A DNA stretch of 64,000 nt from Brevibacterium sp. CCUG 69071 (GTDB lineage Bacteria; Actinomycetota; Actinomycetes; Actinomycetales; Brevibacteriaceae). How positions within the stretch are numbered: position 1 is the stretch's first letter; the number at the start of each line of letters is the position of its first letter. Made by a program: the position numbers and the translations under genes. This document shows positions 50,673 through 59,334 of this stretch, one piece after another. The notes under the pieces were generated by a model. It saw only the letters and a list, made by a program, of their open reading frames with translations. It searched no databases and was not told the DNA's origin. Location: contig NZ_PGFV01000007.1 in assembly GCF_021023135.1 (NCBI RefSeq), positions 102,100-166,099 on the forward strand, written 5' to 3'.

Positions 50673-52943
50673 GTGAAGGTTCTTGTCATCGGTTCGGGCT
50701 CCCGTGAACACGCCCTCGTCCTTGCTCTCTCCCGCGACCCCCAGGTCGACGCCGTCATCGCCGCTCCCGGCAACCCCGGGATCGCGCAGATCGCCCACAC
50801 CGAGGCGGTCGATGCGAACGATGCCGCCGCCGTGACCGCGTTGGCGGAGACCCTCGACGTCGACCTCGTCGTCATCGGGCCCGAAGCTCCGCTGGTCGCC
50901 GGGGTCGCCGACGCCCTGCGGGAGGCGTCGTTCCCGGTCTTCGGCCCCAGCTCCCACGCCGCGGCGCTCGAGGGTTCGAAGGCCTTCGCGAAGGAGATCA
51001 TGGAGTCCGCCGGCGTGCCCACCGCCCGCGCGGTGGTCGCCTACTCCGTCGACGAGGCGGCCGCGGCCCTGGCCGAATTCGGTGCCCCGCACGTGGTCAA
51101 GGCCGATGGCCTGGCCGCCGGCAAGGGCGTCGTCGTCACCTCCGATCGCCATGAGGCCCTGGCGCATGCCACCTCCTGCCTCGAGGTCTCCGACCGGGTC
51201 GTCATCGAGGACTATCTCGACGGCCCCGAGGTCTCCCTCTTCGTCCTCTGCGACGGGCAGCACACCCTGCCCTTGGCTCCCGCGCAGGACTTCAAGCGCA
51301 TCGGCGACGGCGACACCGGCCCGAACACCGGCGGCATGGGCGCCTACTCCCCGCTGCCATGGCTGCCCGCCGGCACTGTCGATGAGATCGTGTCCACCGT
51401 CGCCCAGCCGGTCGTCGACGAGATGACCAAGCGCGGCACCCCGTTCGTCGGATTGCTCTACTGCGGTCTGGCGCTGACCTCGAAGGGCCTGCGCGTCGTC
51501 GAGTTCAACGTCCGCTTCGGCGACCCGGAGACCCAGTCGGTGCTCGCGCGTCTGGCCTCCCCGCTGGGCCAGACCATGCTCGCCGCCGCCGAGGGTCGTC
51601 TCGACGAGGTGGGCGAATTCGAGTGGGATCCGCGCACCTCGGTGACCGTGGTCATGGCCGCCGAGAACTATCCGGGCACACCTTCGGCCGGCGACATCAT
51701 CCGCGGTCTCGAAACCGCCGACGGACTCGATGACATCAGCGTCCTCCACGCCGGCACCGCCCTGGCCACCGGCCCGAGCGGCGGGTTCGCCCCCGAGGAT
51801 GCCGTGATCACCGAGGACATCGCCGAGACCGGCGACATCGTCACCTCCGGCGGGCGCGTGCTCTCCGTGGTCTCTCTGGGCACCGACCTCGACGAGGCAC
51901 GGGCCAAGGCCTATGCGGCCGTGGACGAGATCCGATGGGACGGTGAGCAGCACCGGACCGATATCGCCGAGGCGGCCGCCCGGGGACGCATCCAACTGCC
52001 CGAGATCTACGGGGAGCCGGCAACCACCTCGGCGCCGGCGACCGGACTCGACACGAACGCCCCCGAGCTGCCGGGCTGGACGCACGTGTACTCGGGCAAG
52101 GTCCGCGACCTCTACATCCCCGAGGGTGCCGCCGATGCGGCCTCGGCCGAGCGGCTGCTCATGGTCGCCTCCGACCGCATCTCCGCCTACGACTGGGTGC
52201 TCGACACCGAGATCCCCGACAAGGGCAAGGTGCTCACCGGACTGAGCCTGTGGTGGTTCGACCAGCTCGCCGAGCTCATCGGCAACCACGTCATCAGCTC
52301 CGATGTGCCCGCCGCCGTGGCCGGACGGGGACTGATCGTGAAGAACCTGTCGATGATCCCCGTCGAATGCGTGGCCCGCGGCTACCTCACGGGTTCGGGC
52401 ATGGCCGACTATCAGGCGACCGGCTCCGTGTGCGGCATCCGCCTGCCCGCAGGACTCGTCGAGGCCGACCGTCTCGAACCGCCGATCTTCACCCCCGCGA
52501 CGAAGGCGGAGCTCGGCGATCACGACGAGAACGTCAGCTTCGACCAGGTCGCCGAGACCATCGGGGATGGCACCGCCTCGGTGATCCGCGATCTCACGAT
52601 CGAGATCTACCAGCGTGCCGAGGCCATCGCCCGCGAGCGCGGCATCGTCCTCGCCGACACGAAGTTCGAGTTCGGGACGCTGCCCGACGGCACGGTCGTG
52701 CTCGGCGATGAGGTGCTCACCCCCGACTCCTCCCGCTTCTGGGACGCCTCGAGGTACCAGGCGGGACAGGCGCAGGCGAGCTTCGACAAACAGTTCGTCC
52801 GCGACTGGCTGACCACCGAATCCGGGTGGGACAAGTCCTCTGACACTCCTCCCCCGGCCCTGCCCGCCGAGGTGGTCGAGAAGACCCGCGCCCGCTACAT
52901 CGAGGCCTTCGAGAAGCTCACCGGAGAGACGTTCCCCGGCTGA
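50673..52943 (+). CDS. purDC: Fused GAR synthetase (PurD) and SAICAR synthase (PurC)
   Basis: 756 residues in one unbroken frame. Residues 1 to about 430 are PurD: GSGSREHALVLALS, NPGIAQIA, VKADGLAAGKGVVV (ATP-grasp) and GPNTGGMGAYSP. After a linker rich in Ala and Thr, residues about 466-756 are PurC: YSGKVRDLY, MVASDRISAYDWVL, NLSMIPVECVARGYLTGSG, ADTKFEFG and SRFWDASRY. The protein thus performs steps 2 and 8 (actinobacterial numbering may differ) of the IMP pathway. No internal stop or shift separates them. The GTG start has TAGGCT 6 nt upstream and no SD, so it is probably leaderless. Confidence 0.96.
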   Translation: MKVLVIGSGSREHALVLALSRDPQVDAVIAAPGNPGIAQIAHTEAVDANDAAAVTALAETLDVDLVVIGPEAPLVAGVADALREASFPVFGPSSHAAALEGSKAFAKEIMESAGVPTARAVVAYSVDEAAAALAEFGAPHVVKADGLAAGKGVVVTSDRHEALAHATSCLEVSDRVVIEDYLDGPEVSLFVLCDGQHTLPLAPAQDFKRIGDGDTGPNTGGMGAYSPLPWLPAGTVDEIVSTVAQPVVDEMTKRGTPFVGLLYCGLALTSKGLRVVEFNVRFGDPETQSVLARLASPLGQTMLAAAEGRLDEVGEFEWDPRTSVTVVMAAENYPGTPSAGDIIRGLETADGLDDISVLHAGTALATGPSGGFAPEDAVITEDIAETGDIVTSGGRVLSVVSLGTDLDEARAKAYAAVDEIRWDGEQHRTDIAEAAARGRIQLPEIYGEPATTSAPATGLDTNAPELPGWTHVYSGKVRDLYIPEGAADAASAERLLMVASDRISAYDWVLDTEIPDKGKVLTGLSLWWFDQLAELIGNHVISSDVPAAVAGRGLIVKNLSMIPVECVARGYLTGSGMADYQATGSVCGIRLPAGLVEADRLEPPIFTPATKAELGDHDENVSFDQVAETIGDGTASVIRDLTIEIYQRAEAIARERGIVLADTKFEFGTLPDGTVVLGDEVLTPDSSRFWDASRYQAGQAQASFDKQFVRDWLTTESGWDKSSDTPPPALPAEVVEKTRARYIEAFEKLTGETFPG

Positions 52944-52983
52944 GTGCTCACCGCGGAGCGAATCCCGCTCCCCTGCCCTGCGA

Positions 52984-53036
52984 ATAGGTCAGAGAACCGA
53001 GGCGAATCGTGTTTTCGTCTCGGTTCCCTGACCTAT
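52984..53036. terminator. Long hairpin after purDC
   Basis: Two 18-bp arms (ATAGGTCAGAGAACCGAG and its complement with one mismatch) continue inward with GCGAA pairing to TTCGT, giving a stem of about 23 bp around a 7-nt loop. It is 40 bp beyond the purDC stop and is the likely transcription terminator. Confidence 0.75.
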
Positions 53037-53438
53037 CGGCGCAGGCGAGAGCACTGCCCACCCGCCCGCGATAACCGCACCTACGGATACTGATCCCGCA
53101 CCCGGTAAACGCTCCCGCTGAAACTTCCGACTCCGCAAACCGTCTCACACAACGGATTCGGTGGATTCCACCTCGGCGGTGGGCTAAGGTGTTCCGTTAG
53201 TGACCGGGAACACACTCCCCGGTCCGGTCGACGACACGGCGAGTCATGCTCCCGCACACCCGCGGCGCATCCTCGCTGACCAGCAGGAGAACCCATGCAG
53301 GTCATTCGTCGAACACGAACGGATAACGGCTGGGCAGAAGGCCTATTGGACGCCGCGACCCGGACTTAGACTGACATTCTGCGGAGCGCGTCCGGCGCGT
53401 CTTCGCCTGATCTTCGGCATCGCAGTCGGGAGGCAGCC
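53037..53438. other. Intergenic region before the polyamine operon
   Basis: No convincing gene was seen. A 101-codon plus-strand frame (53200-53505) overlaps the amidohydrolase start out of frame and has no family resemblance. The region holds the CCACCTCGG motif near 53167, a GGGAACACAC element and the candidate promoter at 53346-53372. Confidence 0.6.
53346..53372 (+). promoter_or_regulatory. Candidate promoter of the polyamine operon
   Basis: TTGGAC (53346-53351) and TAGACT (53367-53372) have a 15-bp spacer, slightly short. The start would be near 53379 and the leader about 60 nt, ending in SD GGGAGG before the ATG at 53439. Confidence 0.4.
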
Positions 53439-55088
53439 ATGGACCTCGACATCCTCGACGTCAGCATCTTCGACGGTCACTCCCTCCTGCCCGCAAACCG
53501 GGTGAGCATCCGCGGTGGCATCGTCACCGAGATCGGCACCGGCGAAGCCGCCGAGCCAGCCCCGCGCACCATCACCGCCACCGGAGCGCTGCTCACCCCC
53601 GGATTCGTCGACGCTCATGTGCACACGACTTTCGGCGGTCAGGAATCCCTGGCCTGCGACATCAGCGGGGCGCAGGACCTCGAGGAGACGCTCGACCTCA
53701 TCCGCCTCCACCTGACGAAGACCCAGGTCTGGGTCACCGGCGGCGGCTGGTCGATGGCCGGCTTCCCCGGCGGGGCACCGACCGCGGACATCCTCGACGA
53801 AGTCAGCCCGGATCGTCCGATGTTCCTGCTCAGCGCCGACCACCATTCGGCCTGGGTGAACCAGGCGGCCCTGGCTCTCGCCGGCATCGACATCACCACC
53901 CCGGACCCGCCCGGCGGCGTCATCGTCCGCAACGACATCGGCGAACCCACCGGCTGCCTGCACGAATCCGCCATGGACCTCGTCTCCGCCTACATTCCCC
54001 CGGCCGCGGACGAAGTGATCCGCGCCGGACTGCTCGCCGGACAGTCCTATCTCCACTCGCTCGGCGTCACCGCGTGGATGGATGCCATCGTCGGCGACTA
54101 CTCCGGCCACCGCTCCCCCTTCGAGACCTATGTCGAGGCCGAGCGGACGGGCGATCTGCGCGCCGAGGTGGTCGGGAGCCTGTGGTGGCCCCGTGACGTC
54201 GAGGACATCGACGCCGAGGTCGACCGGCTGCTGAGGCTGCGCCGCACCGAGGGAGGCTTCCGCACCACCTCGGTGAAGTTCATGCTCGACGGCATCGTCG
54301 AATCGCAGACAGCCGCGATGAGCGCGGAGTACGCCTGCGCGTGCGGCGGATTCGGCACCAGCTACTTCACCCGCGAACACCTCGAACGCTCCTTCGCCGC
54401 CCTCGACGCCGCCGGCTTCGACATCCACTGCCACGCGATCGGCGACGCTGCGGTCAAGGCCGCACTCGACGCCTTCGCAGCGATCGGGGCGAGCGCCGGC
54501 AGCGACGCCCGCCATCACATCGCCCACGTCCAGGTCGTCGACCCGATCGACGTGCCCCGCTTCGCCGAACTCGGGATCACCGCGAACCTGCAGGCGCTCT
54601 GGGCCTGCCACGACCAGCAGATGATCGACCTCAATCTCCCCGTCCTCGGGCCCGAGCGCAGCACCTGGCTCTACCCCTTCGCCTCCTTTGCCGAGGCGGG
54701 CACCCACCTGGCGATGGGATCGGACTGGCCGGTGTCGACGGCGAATCCGTGGGAAGCCATCCACGTCGCCCTCAACCGCTGCCACCCGAGCGCCGGGGAC
54801 CCCGCACCTCTGCTGCCCGAGCAGGCGATCGACCTGTCCACGGCATTGACCGCCTACACCTCCGGTTCGGCGCACCTGCTGCGCTCGGAGGCCAACGGCA
54901 CCATCCGCGCGGGCGCACCGGCGAACCTCGCCCTGGCGAGTAGGAACCCCTTCGCCCTCGATCCCACACAGATCGCCGGCATCACCACCGAGCTGACGAT
55001 CGCCGGCGGCCGCATCGTCCACGACGCGGCCCGGCTCCACAGCCGCACCTCGACCATCCCAGCCGACGACGCTGAAAGGCAATCATGA
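53439..55088 (+). CDS. YtcJ-like metal-dependent amidohydrolase
   Basis: 549 residues of the YtcJ/amidohydrolase_3 group: [12 protein letters not shown] near 53-64 (metal HxH), [13 protein letters not shown] near 328-340, [12 protein letters not shown] near 357-368, and [16 protein letters not shown] near 426-441 with the metal Asp. The enzyme is cytoplasmic with no signal peptide. It overlaps potA by 4 bp and leads the transport operon, so its substrate is probably an imported N-acylated amine, amide or related compound. That link comes from position only. Confidence 0.85.
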   Translation: MDLDILDVSIFDGHSLLPANRVSIRGGIVTEIGTGEAAEPAPRTITATGALLTPGFVDAHVHTTFGGQESLACDISGAQDLEETLDLIRLHLTKTQVWVTGGGWSMAGFPGGAPTADILDEVSPDRPMFLLSADHHSAWVNQAALALAGIDITTPDPPGGVIVRNDIGEPTGCLHESAMDLVSAYIPPAADEVIRAGLLAGQSYLHSLGVTAWMDAIVGDYSGHRSPFETYVEAERTGDLRAEVVGSLWWPRDVEDIDAEVDRLLRLRRTEGGFRTTSVKFMLDGIVESQTAAMSAEYACACGGFGTSYFTREHLERSFAALDAAGFDIHCHAIGDAAVKAALDAFAAIGASAGSDARHHIAHVQVVDPIDVPRFAELGITANLQALWACHDQQMIDLNLPVLGPERSTWLYPFASFAEAGTHLAMGSDWPVSTANPWEAIHVALNRCHPSAGDPAPLLPEQAIDLSTALTAYTSGSAHLLRSEANGTIRAGAPANLALASRNPFALDPTQIAGITTELTIAGGRIVHDAARLHSRTSTIPADDAERQS

Positions 55089-56272
55089 CCAGCACAGCTC
55101 AGGCCGACACCTCGGCGACCACGCAGTTCGAGCACCTCGAGATCCAGGGCGTGAAGAAGGTCTTCGGCGAGAACACGGCGATCGAACGCCTCGACCTGTC
55201 CGTGCGCAAGGGCGAGTTCCTCTCCCTGCTCGGACCGTCGGGCTGCGGCAAGACCACCCTGCTGCGCATGATCGCCGGCTTCGAAGTCCCCACCGACGGT
55301 GCGATCCTCCTCGGAGGCAGGGACATCGTCTCCCTCCCGCCGCACCGGCGACCGGTCAACACGGTGTTCCAGTCGTATCTGCTGTTCCCGCACATGAACA
55401 TCGCCGACAACATCGCCTACGGGCTCAAGCAGTCGAAGACCCCGAAGCCCGAGATCGCCGAGCGCGTCCGCGAGGTCCTCGCGCTGGTGCAGATGGAGGA
55501 CTTCGCCGGGCGCAAGCCCGAACAGCTCTCCGGCGGTCAGCAGCAGCGCATCGCACTGGCCCGGGCCCTGGTCAACCGCCCGCAGGTGCTTCTCCTCGAC
55601 GAGCCGATGTCGGCGCTCGACCGGAAGCTGCGCGAGGAGATGCAGCTCGAACTCAAGCGCCTGCACACGAGGTTGGACACCACCTTCGTCTTCGTCACCC
55701 ACGACCAGGACGAGGCGCTGGCGATGAGCGACCGCATCGTCGTCATGTACAACGGCGTGATCCAGCAGATCGGGTCCGGGGAGGACATCTACGCGAACCC
55801 GGTCAACGGCTTCGTCGCCGGGTTCATCGGCAAACAGAACTTCGTCCCCGCCGAGGTGGTCGCCGCCGAGTCCGGCACCGCGCGCCTGCGCACGGCGAAC
55901 GCGATCATGGAGGCCTCGTCCCTGAACCGGCGACCCGCCTCGGCGTCGGGGACTGCCGGGACCCTGAGCGTCGGCGAACGGGTGCGGGTGGCCATCCGCC
56001 CCGAACGTATGCGCGTGGCTCCGGCCGGCCAGGAGGGACCGGGAACGAACTCCGCCCGCGGGACGGTGATGTCGGTGTCCTTCCTCGGAGACGTCATCCA
56101 GTACATGATCATCGTCGGCGACAACGACGAGATCCTCGCCCGCGTGCCCGCGACCGGCAATGAGCTGCTGGCCGCCGGCGCCGAGGTGGACCTCAGCTGG
56201 GATGCCGACGACGTGGCCGTCTACGGCTACGAAGACGGTGCGTCCGCGCCGGCCGGTGGGGACGGTGCCTGA
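55085..56272 (+). CDS. potA: Spermidine/putrescine-type ABC transporter ATPase
   Basis: 395 residues: Walker A GPSGCGKTT near 49-57, Q-loop VFQSYLLFPHMN near 94-105, signature LSGGQQQR near 148-155, Walker B LLLDEPMSALD and H-loop FVTHDQDEALAMS. A TOBE-type regulatory domain begins near 250 (FIGKQNFVPAEVVA). It energises uptake with the following three genes. Start overlaps the previous stop (ATGA). Confidence 0.95.
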   Translation: MTSTAQADTSATTQFEHLEIQGVKKVFGENTAIERLDLSVRKGEFLSLLGPSGCGKTTLLRMIAGFEVPTDGAILLGGRDIVSLPPHRRPVNTVFQSYLLFPHMNIADNIAYGLKQSKTPKPEIAERVREVLALVQMEDFAGRKPEQLSGGQQQRIALARALVNRPQVLLLDEPMSALDRKLREEMQLELKRLHTRLDTTFVFVTHDQDEALAMSDRIVVMYNGVIQQIGSGEDIYANPVNGFVAGFIGKQNFVPAEVVAAESGTARLRTANAIMEASSLNRRPASASGTAGTLSVGERVRVAIRPERMRVAPAGQEGPGTNSARGTVMSVSFLGDVIQYMIIVGDNDEILARVPATGNELLAAGAEVDLSWDADDVAVYGYEDGASAPAGGDGA

Positions 56273-56273
56273 G

Positions 56274-57437
56274 ATGGTCAGACGACGACCCGATGTGACA
56301 TTCCTGGCGCCGAGGACCGCCTCGGCGAGACTGACCCGACGCGCACTGCTGGCCGGGTTCGGGGTCGCCGGACTGGGTGCACTGTCGGCCTGCGGACGGA
56401 ACACGAAGATGGCGGAGTCCCCGGCCACGGACGGTGAGCTCGAGTCGAAGCTCAACCTCTACTCCTGGGGCGACTACGACAACCCCGAACTCATCGAGGC
56501 CTTCAAGGCGCAGAACGACGTGCTCGTCCAGGTCGACTCCTACGGATCGAATGAGGAGCTCATCGCGAAGCTCTCAACCTCGCGCGGAACCTCGGGCTAC
56601 GACGTGGTGGTGCCGACGGGGTCGAACATTCCGCAGATGCTCGAGCACGACTTGCTCCAGGAGTTGCAGATGGATCTCATCCCGAACTTCGAGCACATCG
56701 ACCCGAACTTCACGAACCAGTACTTCGACCCGGACAACCGGTATTCGATCTGCAAGGCCTGGGGCACCACCGGCTTCGTCTACGACACGAAGACGATCAC
56801 TCACGAGATGACGAGCTGGCAGGACTTCATCGATGCCGCGCAGAAGGAGGGCGCGGGGACCACCTCTCTGCTCGAGGACCCGTGGGAGGTCTCGGCCATC
56901 GCCCTGGCCGCGCTCGGCTACAGCCTCAACACCGAGGACGAGGGCGAGCTCGATGAGGCGCGCACGATCATCGTCGACCAGCTGGCGCCGAACACGAAGG
57001 CCTATATCGGCAATGTCGCCACCGGCATGATCCAGGGCAGCTTCACCCTGCTGCAGGCCTTCAACGGCGACGCCCGCCAGGGCCTGTCCGAGGTGCCGAA
57101 CCCGGAGGACTGGAAATACGTGTTCCCGACCCCCTCGGCGAATCTGTGGACCGACTGCTGGGCGATCGCCACCGGCGCCCCGCACCCAGACTCCGCACAC
57201 GCCTTCATCAACCACATGATCTCCCCGGACACCGCAGTCGACCAACTCGACTACATCGGCTACCCGATCGGCACGAAGGGCCTGGCCGAGCTGGCCAAGG
57301 AGGCCGATATCGACGAACGCGATCTCATCTTCCCCACCCAGGAGGTCCTCGACCGACTCGAACCCAGCAAGCAGACGCCGGCCGATCAGATCCGCACGAA
57401 GATCTTCGCTGATGCGCAGGCAAGGAGCGGAGCATGA
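56274..57437 (+). CDS. potD: Polyamine ABC transporter substrate-binding lipoprotein
   Basis: 387 residues. A twin-arginine-like n-region (TRRALLAG at 21-28) and a lipobox ending at Cys40 (LSAC) predict a lipid-anchored extracytoplasmic protein. The mature part follows the PotD/PotF pattern: KLNLYSWGDYDNPELIEAF near 58-76, YDVVVPTGSNIPQM near 109-122, FVYDTKTIT, and WTDCWAIATGAPH. The true ATG at 56274 lies 1 bp after the potA stop; the open frame upstream overlaps potA and is not used. It binds polyamines or a related cation. Confidence 0.92.
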   Translation: MVRRRPDVTFLAPRTASARLTRRALLAGFGVAGLGALSACGRNTKMAESPATDGELESKLNLYSWGDYDNPELIEAFKAQNDVLVQVDSYGSNEELIAKLSTSRGTSGYDVVVPTGSNIPQMLEHDLLQELQMDLIPNFEHIDPNFTNQYFDPDNRYSICKAWGTTGFVYDTKTITHEMTSWQDFIDAAQKEGAGTTSLLEDPWEVSAIALAALGYSLNTEDEGELDEARTIIVDQLAPNTKAYIGNVATGMIQGSFTLLQAFNGDARQGLSEVPNPEDWKYVFPTPSANLWTDCWAIATGAPHPDSAHAFINHMISPDTAVDQLDYIGYPIGTKGLAELAKEADIDERDLIFPTQEVLDRLEPSKQTPADQIRTKIFADAQARSGA

Positions 57438-58390
57438 GCACCCGAACACCGACTTCGACACCAGCGAGGAAGAAACCTGTGAAACCCGGCGGCATGTCGA
57501 CGAGATTCTTCGGGGCCTCAGCGATGTCGTTTCCGACCTGGGCGTATGCGCTGTTCTTCTTCATCATCCCGGTGGCATTGGTCATCTTCTACAGCTTCGG
57601 CTACAAGCCCGATGAGTTCACCGCCATCGCCACCGATCAGCTGTCCTTCGACCGCTATCCGGAGGCGATGTCAGCAAGCTTCGTCTCCACATTCTTCGCG
57701 ACCCTGCGGATCTCGATCCTCGGCACGATCCTGTGCCTGCTCATCGCCCTGCCCTTCGCCTACTGGCTGGCCATCAAGGTCTCCCCGGCCAGACGGTCGC
57801 TGGCCCTGGCTTTGGTGATGGTGCCGTTCTGGACGAACTTCCTCGTCCGCACCCTGGGCTGGCAGATCATGCTCTCCCCCGACGGGTTCCTCTCGAACTG
57901 GCTGCAGGGACTCGGCCTCCTCGACGCTCCGCTCGACATTCTCTACACCCGCTCGGCCGTGCAGATCGGCGTCGTCTACAACTATCTGCCGCTGATGATC
58001 CTGCCCCTCTTCGTCGCCATCGACGCCTCGGGTCAGAAGCTGCGCGAAGCCAGCTACGACCTCGGCGCGGGGAAGGTGAAGACGTTTCTGCGGGTGACCC
58101 TGCCGATGGCGATGCCCGGTGTCGTCTCCGGCTGCCTGCTCGTCTTCATCCCCCTCAACGGCGACTACGTCACGGCGACCGTCCTGGGCGGGGCGAGCGG
58201 ATCGATGGTCGGTCAGCTCATCGCCAACCAGTTCAACACCGCTCAGAACTGGGCGGTCGGTGCGGCGATGGCGATGATCCTCATCCTCTCGACCCTGGCG
58301 GTGGTCGGAATCGGCTTCGGGCTGCTCAAATTGGGGCAGACGATCGCGGCGAGGCTGAACAGCGTGCCGCTGACAGATGGGAGGGCCTGA
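57434..58390 (+). CDS. potB: Polyamine ABC transporter permease (PotB-like)
   Basis: 318 residues with six hydrophobic spans and the permease EAA loop near 207-230 (EASYDLGAGKVKTFLRVTLP). The N-terminal 20 residues are polar and basic. SD AAGGAG lies just before the ATG, which overlaps the potD stop by 4 bp. Confidence 0.93.
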   Translation: MSTRTPTSTPARKKPVKPGGMSTRFFGASAMSFPTWAYALFFFIIPVALVIFYSFGYKPDEFTAIATDQLSFDRYPEAMSASFVSTFFATLRISILGTILCLLIALPFAYWLAIKVSPARRSLALALVMVPFWTNFLVRTLGWQIMLSPDGFLSNWLQGLGLLDAPLDILYTRSAVQIGVVYNYLPLMILPLFVAIDASGQKLREASYDLGAGKVKTFLRVTLPMAMPGVVSGCLLVFIPLNGDYVTATVLGGASGSMVGQLIANQFNTAQNWAVGAAMAMILILSTLAVVGIGFGLLKLGQTIAARLNSVPLTDGRA

Positions 58391-58391
58391 G

Positions 58392-59255
58392 ATGTCACGT
58401 AAGAACACCTTCGCCCGACGCACGCCCACGGACATCGGGCTCCACGTCTGGGGCATCCTCGTCTTCGCGTACCTGTTCATCCCGATCGCGGTGATCATCG
58501 CCTACTCGTTCAACAACGGCAAGGTGCTCGCGAACTTCCGCGGCTTCGGCCTCGAGGCCTACATCTCAGGGCTGAACAACGACATCATCATCTCCTCGAT
58601 CGTCACCAGCCTCCAGGCCGCCGTGGGTGCGGCGCTCGTCTCCACGATCTTCGGGACGCTGGGCGGAGTGGCCCTGGCCAGGGCGCCGAAGGGCGCCTGG
58701 TGGGCACTCGGGCTGACGGCGATCCTTGGGCTCACCCTGGTCACCCCAGAGATCGTCGACGGCATCTCGTTCCTGCCGTGGTTCGTCACCGTCGGCGTCG
58801 ACTGGGGCATCACACCGCTCAACAACGGCCTGGTCAGGCTGATCATCTCCCATGCGATGTTCTCGATGGCGATCGTCACCTTCATCGTCCGTGCCCGGTT
58901 GGCCGGCATCGACACGCAGCTCGAGGACGCGGCCGCGGACCTCGGGGCGAGTCCGTGGAACCGGTTCAAGGACATCACGCTGCCGATCGCGGCTCCCGGC
59001 ATCCTCGCCGGTGCGCTGATGTCGTTCACGGTCAGCCTCGACAACACGATCCTCTCGAGCTTCGTCCAGCAGCCCGGGTACACGCCGTGGCCGGTCTACA
59101 TCTTCTCCGCCGTGCGTGTGGCGCTGCGCCCCGAGGTCGCGGCGATGTCGACCGTGATGTTCCTGCTCACGCTGCTGGCCCTGGCCTTCGTAGGCTTCGT
59201 GCTGCGAAAGGCAGGCGGAAGTTCGACGGAGATCATCAAGACCATGGCCGGGTGA
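58392..59255 (+). CDS. potC: Polyamine ABC transporter permease (PotC-like)
   Basis: 287 residues with six hydrophobic spans and the EAA loop near 178-202 (EDAAADLGASPWNRFKDITLP). The ATG at 58392 has SD GGGAGGG; an upstream in-frame start at 58377 lies within the potB gene. It completes the importer with PotB. The potB stop is 1 bp upstream. Confidence 0.92.
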   Translation: MSRKNTFARRTPTDIGLHVWGILVFAYLFIPIAVIIAYSFNNGKVLANFRGFGLEAYISGLNNDIIISSIVTSLQAAVGAALVSTIFGTLGGVALARAPKGAWWALGLTAILGLTLVTPEIVDGISFLPWFVTVGVDWGITPLNNGLVRLIISHAMFSMAIVTFIVRARLAGIDTQLEDAAADLGASPWNRFKDITLPIAAPGILAGALMSFTVSLDNTILSSFVQQPGYTPWPVYIFSAVRVALRPEVAAMSTVMFLLTLLALAFVGFVLRKAGGSSTEIIKTMAG

Positions 59256-59334
59256 GGACCGAGATTCCCCGCTAGACAGATCCCTGATGCCGTATGACCG
59301 ATATCTGATGCCGCAAGGCAGATTGAGAAGTGCA

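Noticed and set aside
50658..52523. 621-codon minus-strand open frame
   Set aside because: It lies opposite purDC, whose motifs are unambiguous. The product is His/Gly/Arg-rich with no family resemblance.
53343..56455. Two long minus-strand frames (579 and 533 codons)
   Set aside because: They are antisense to the amidohydrolase, potA and potD genes, which carry clear catalytic motifs.
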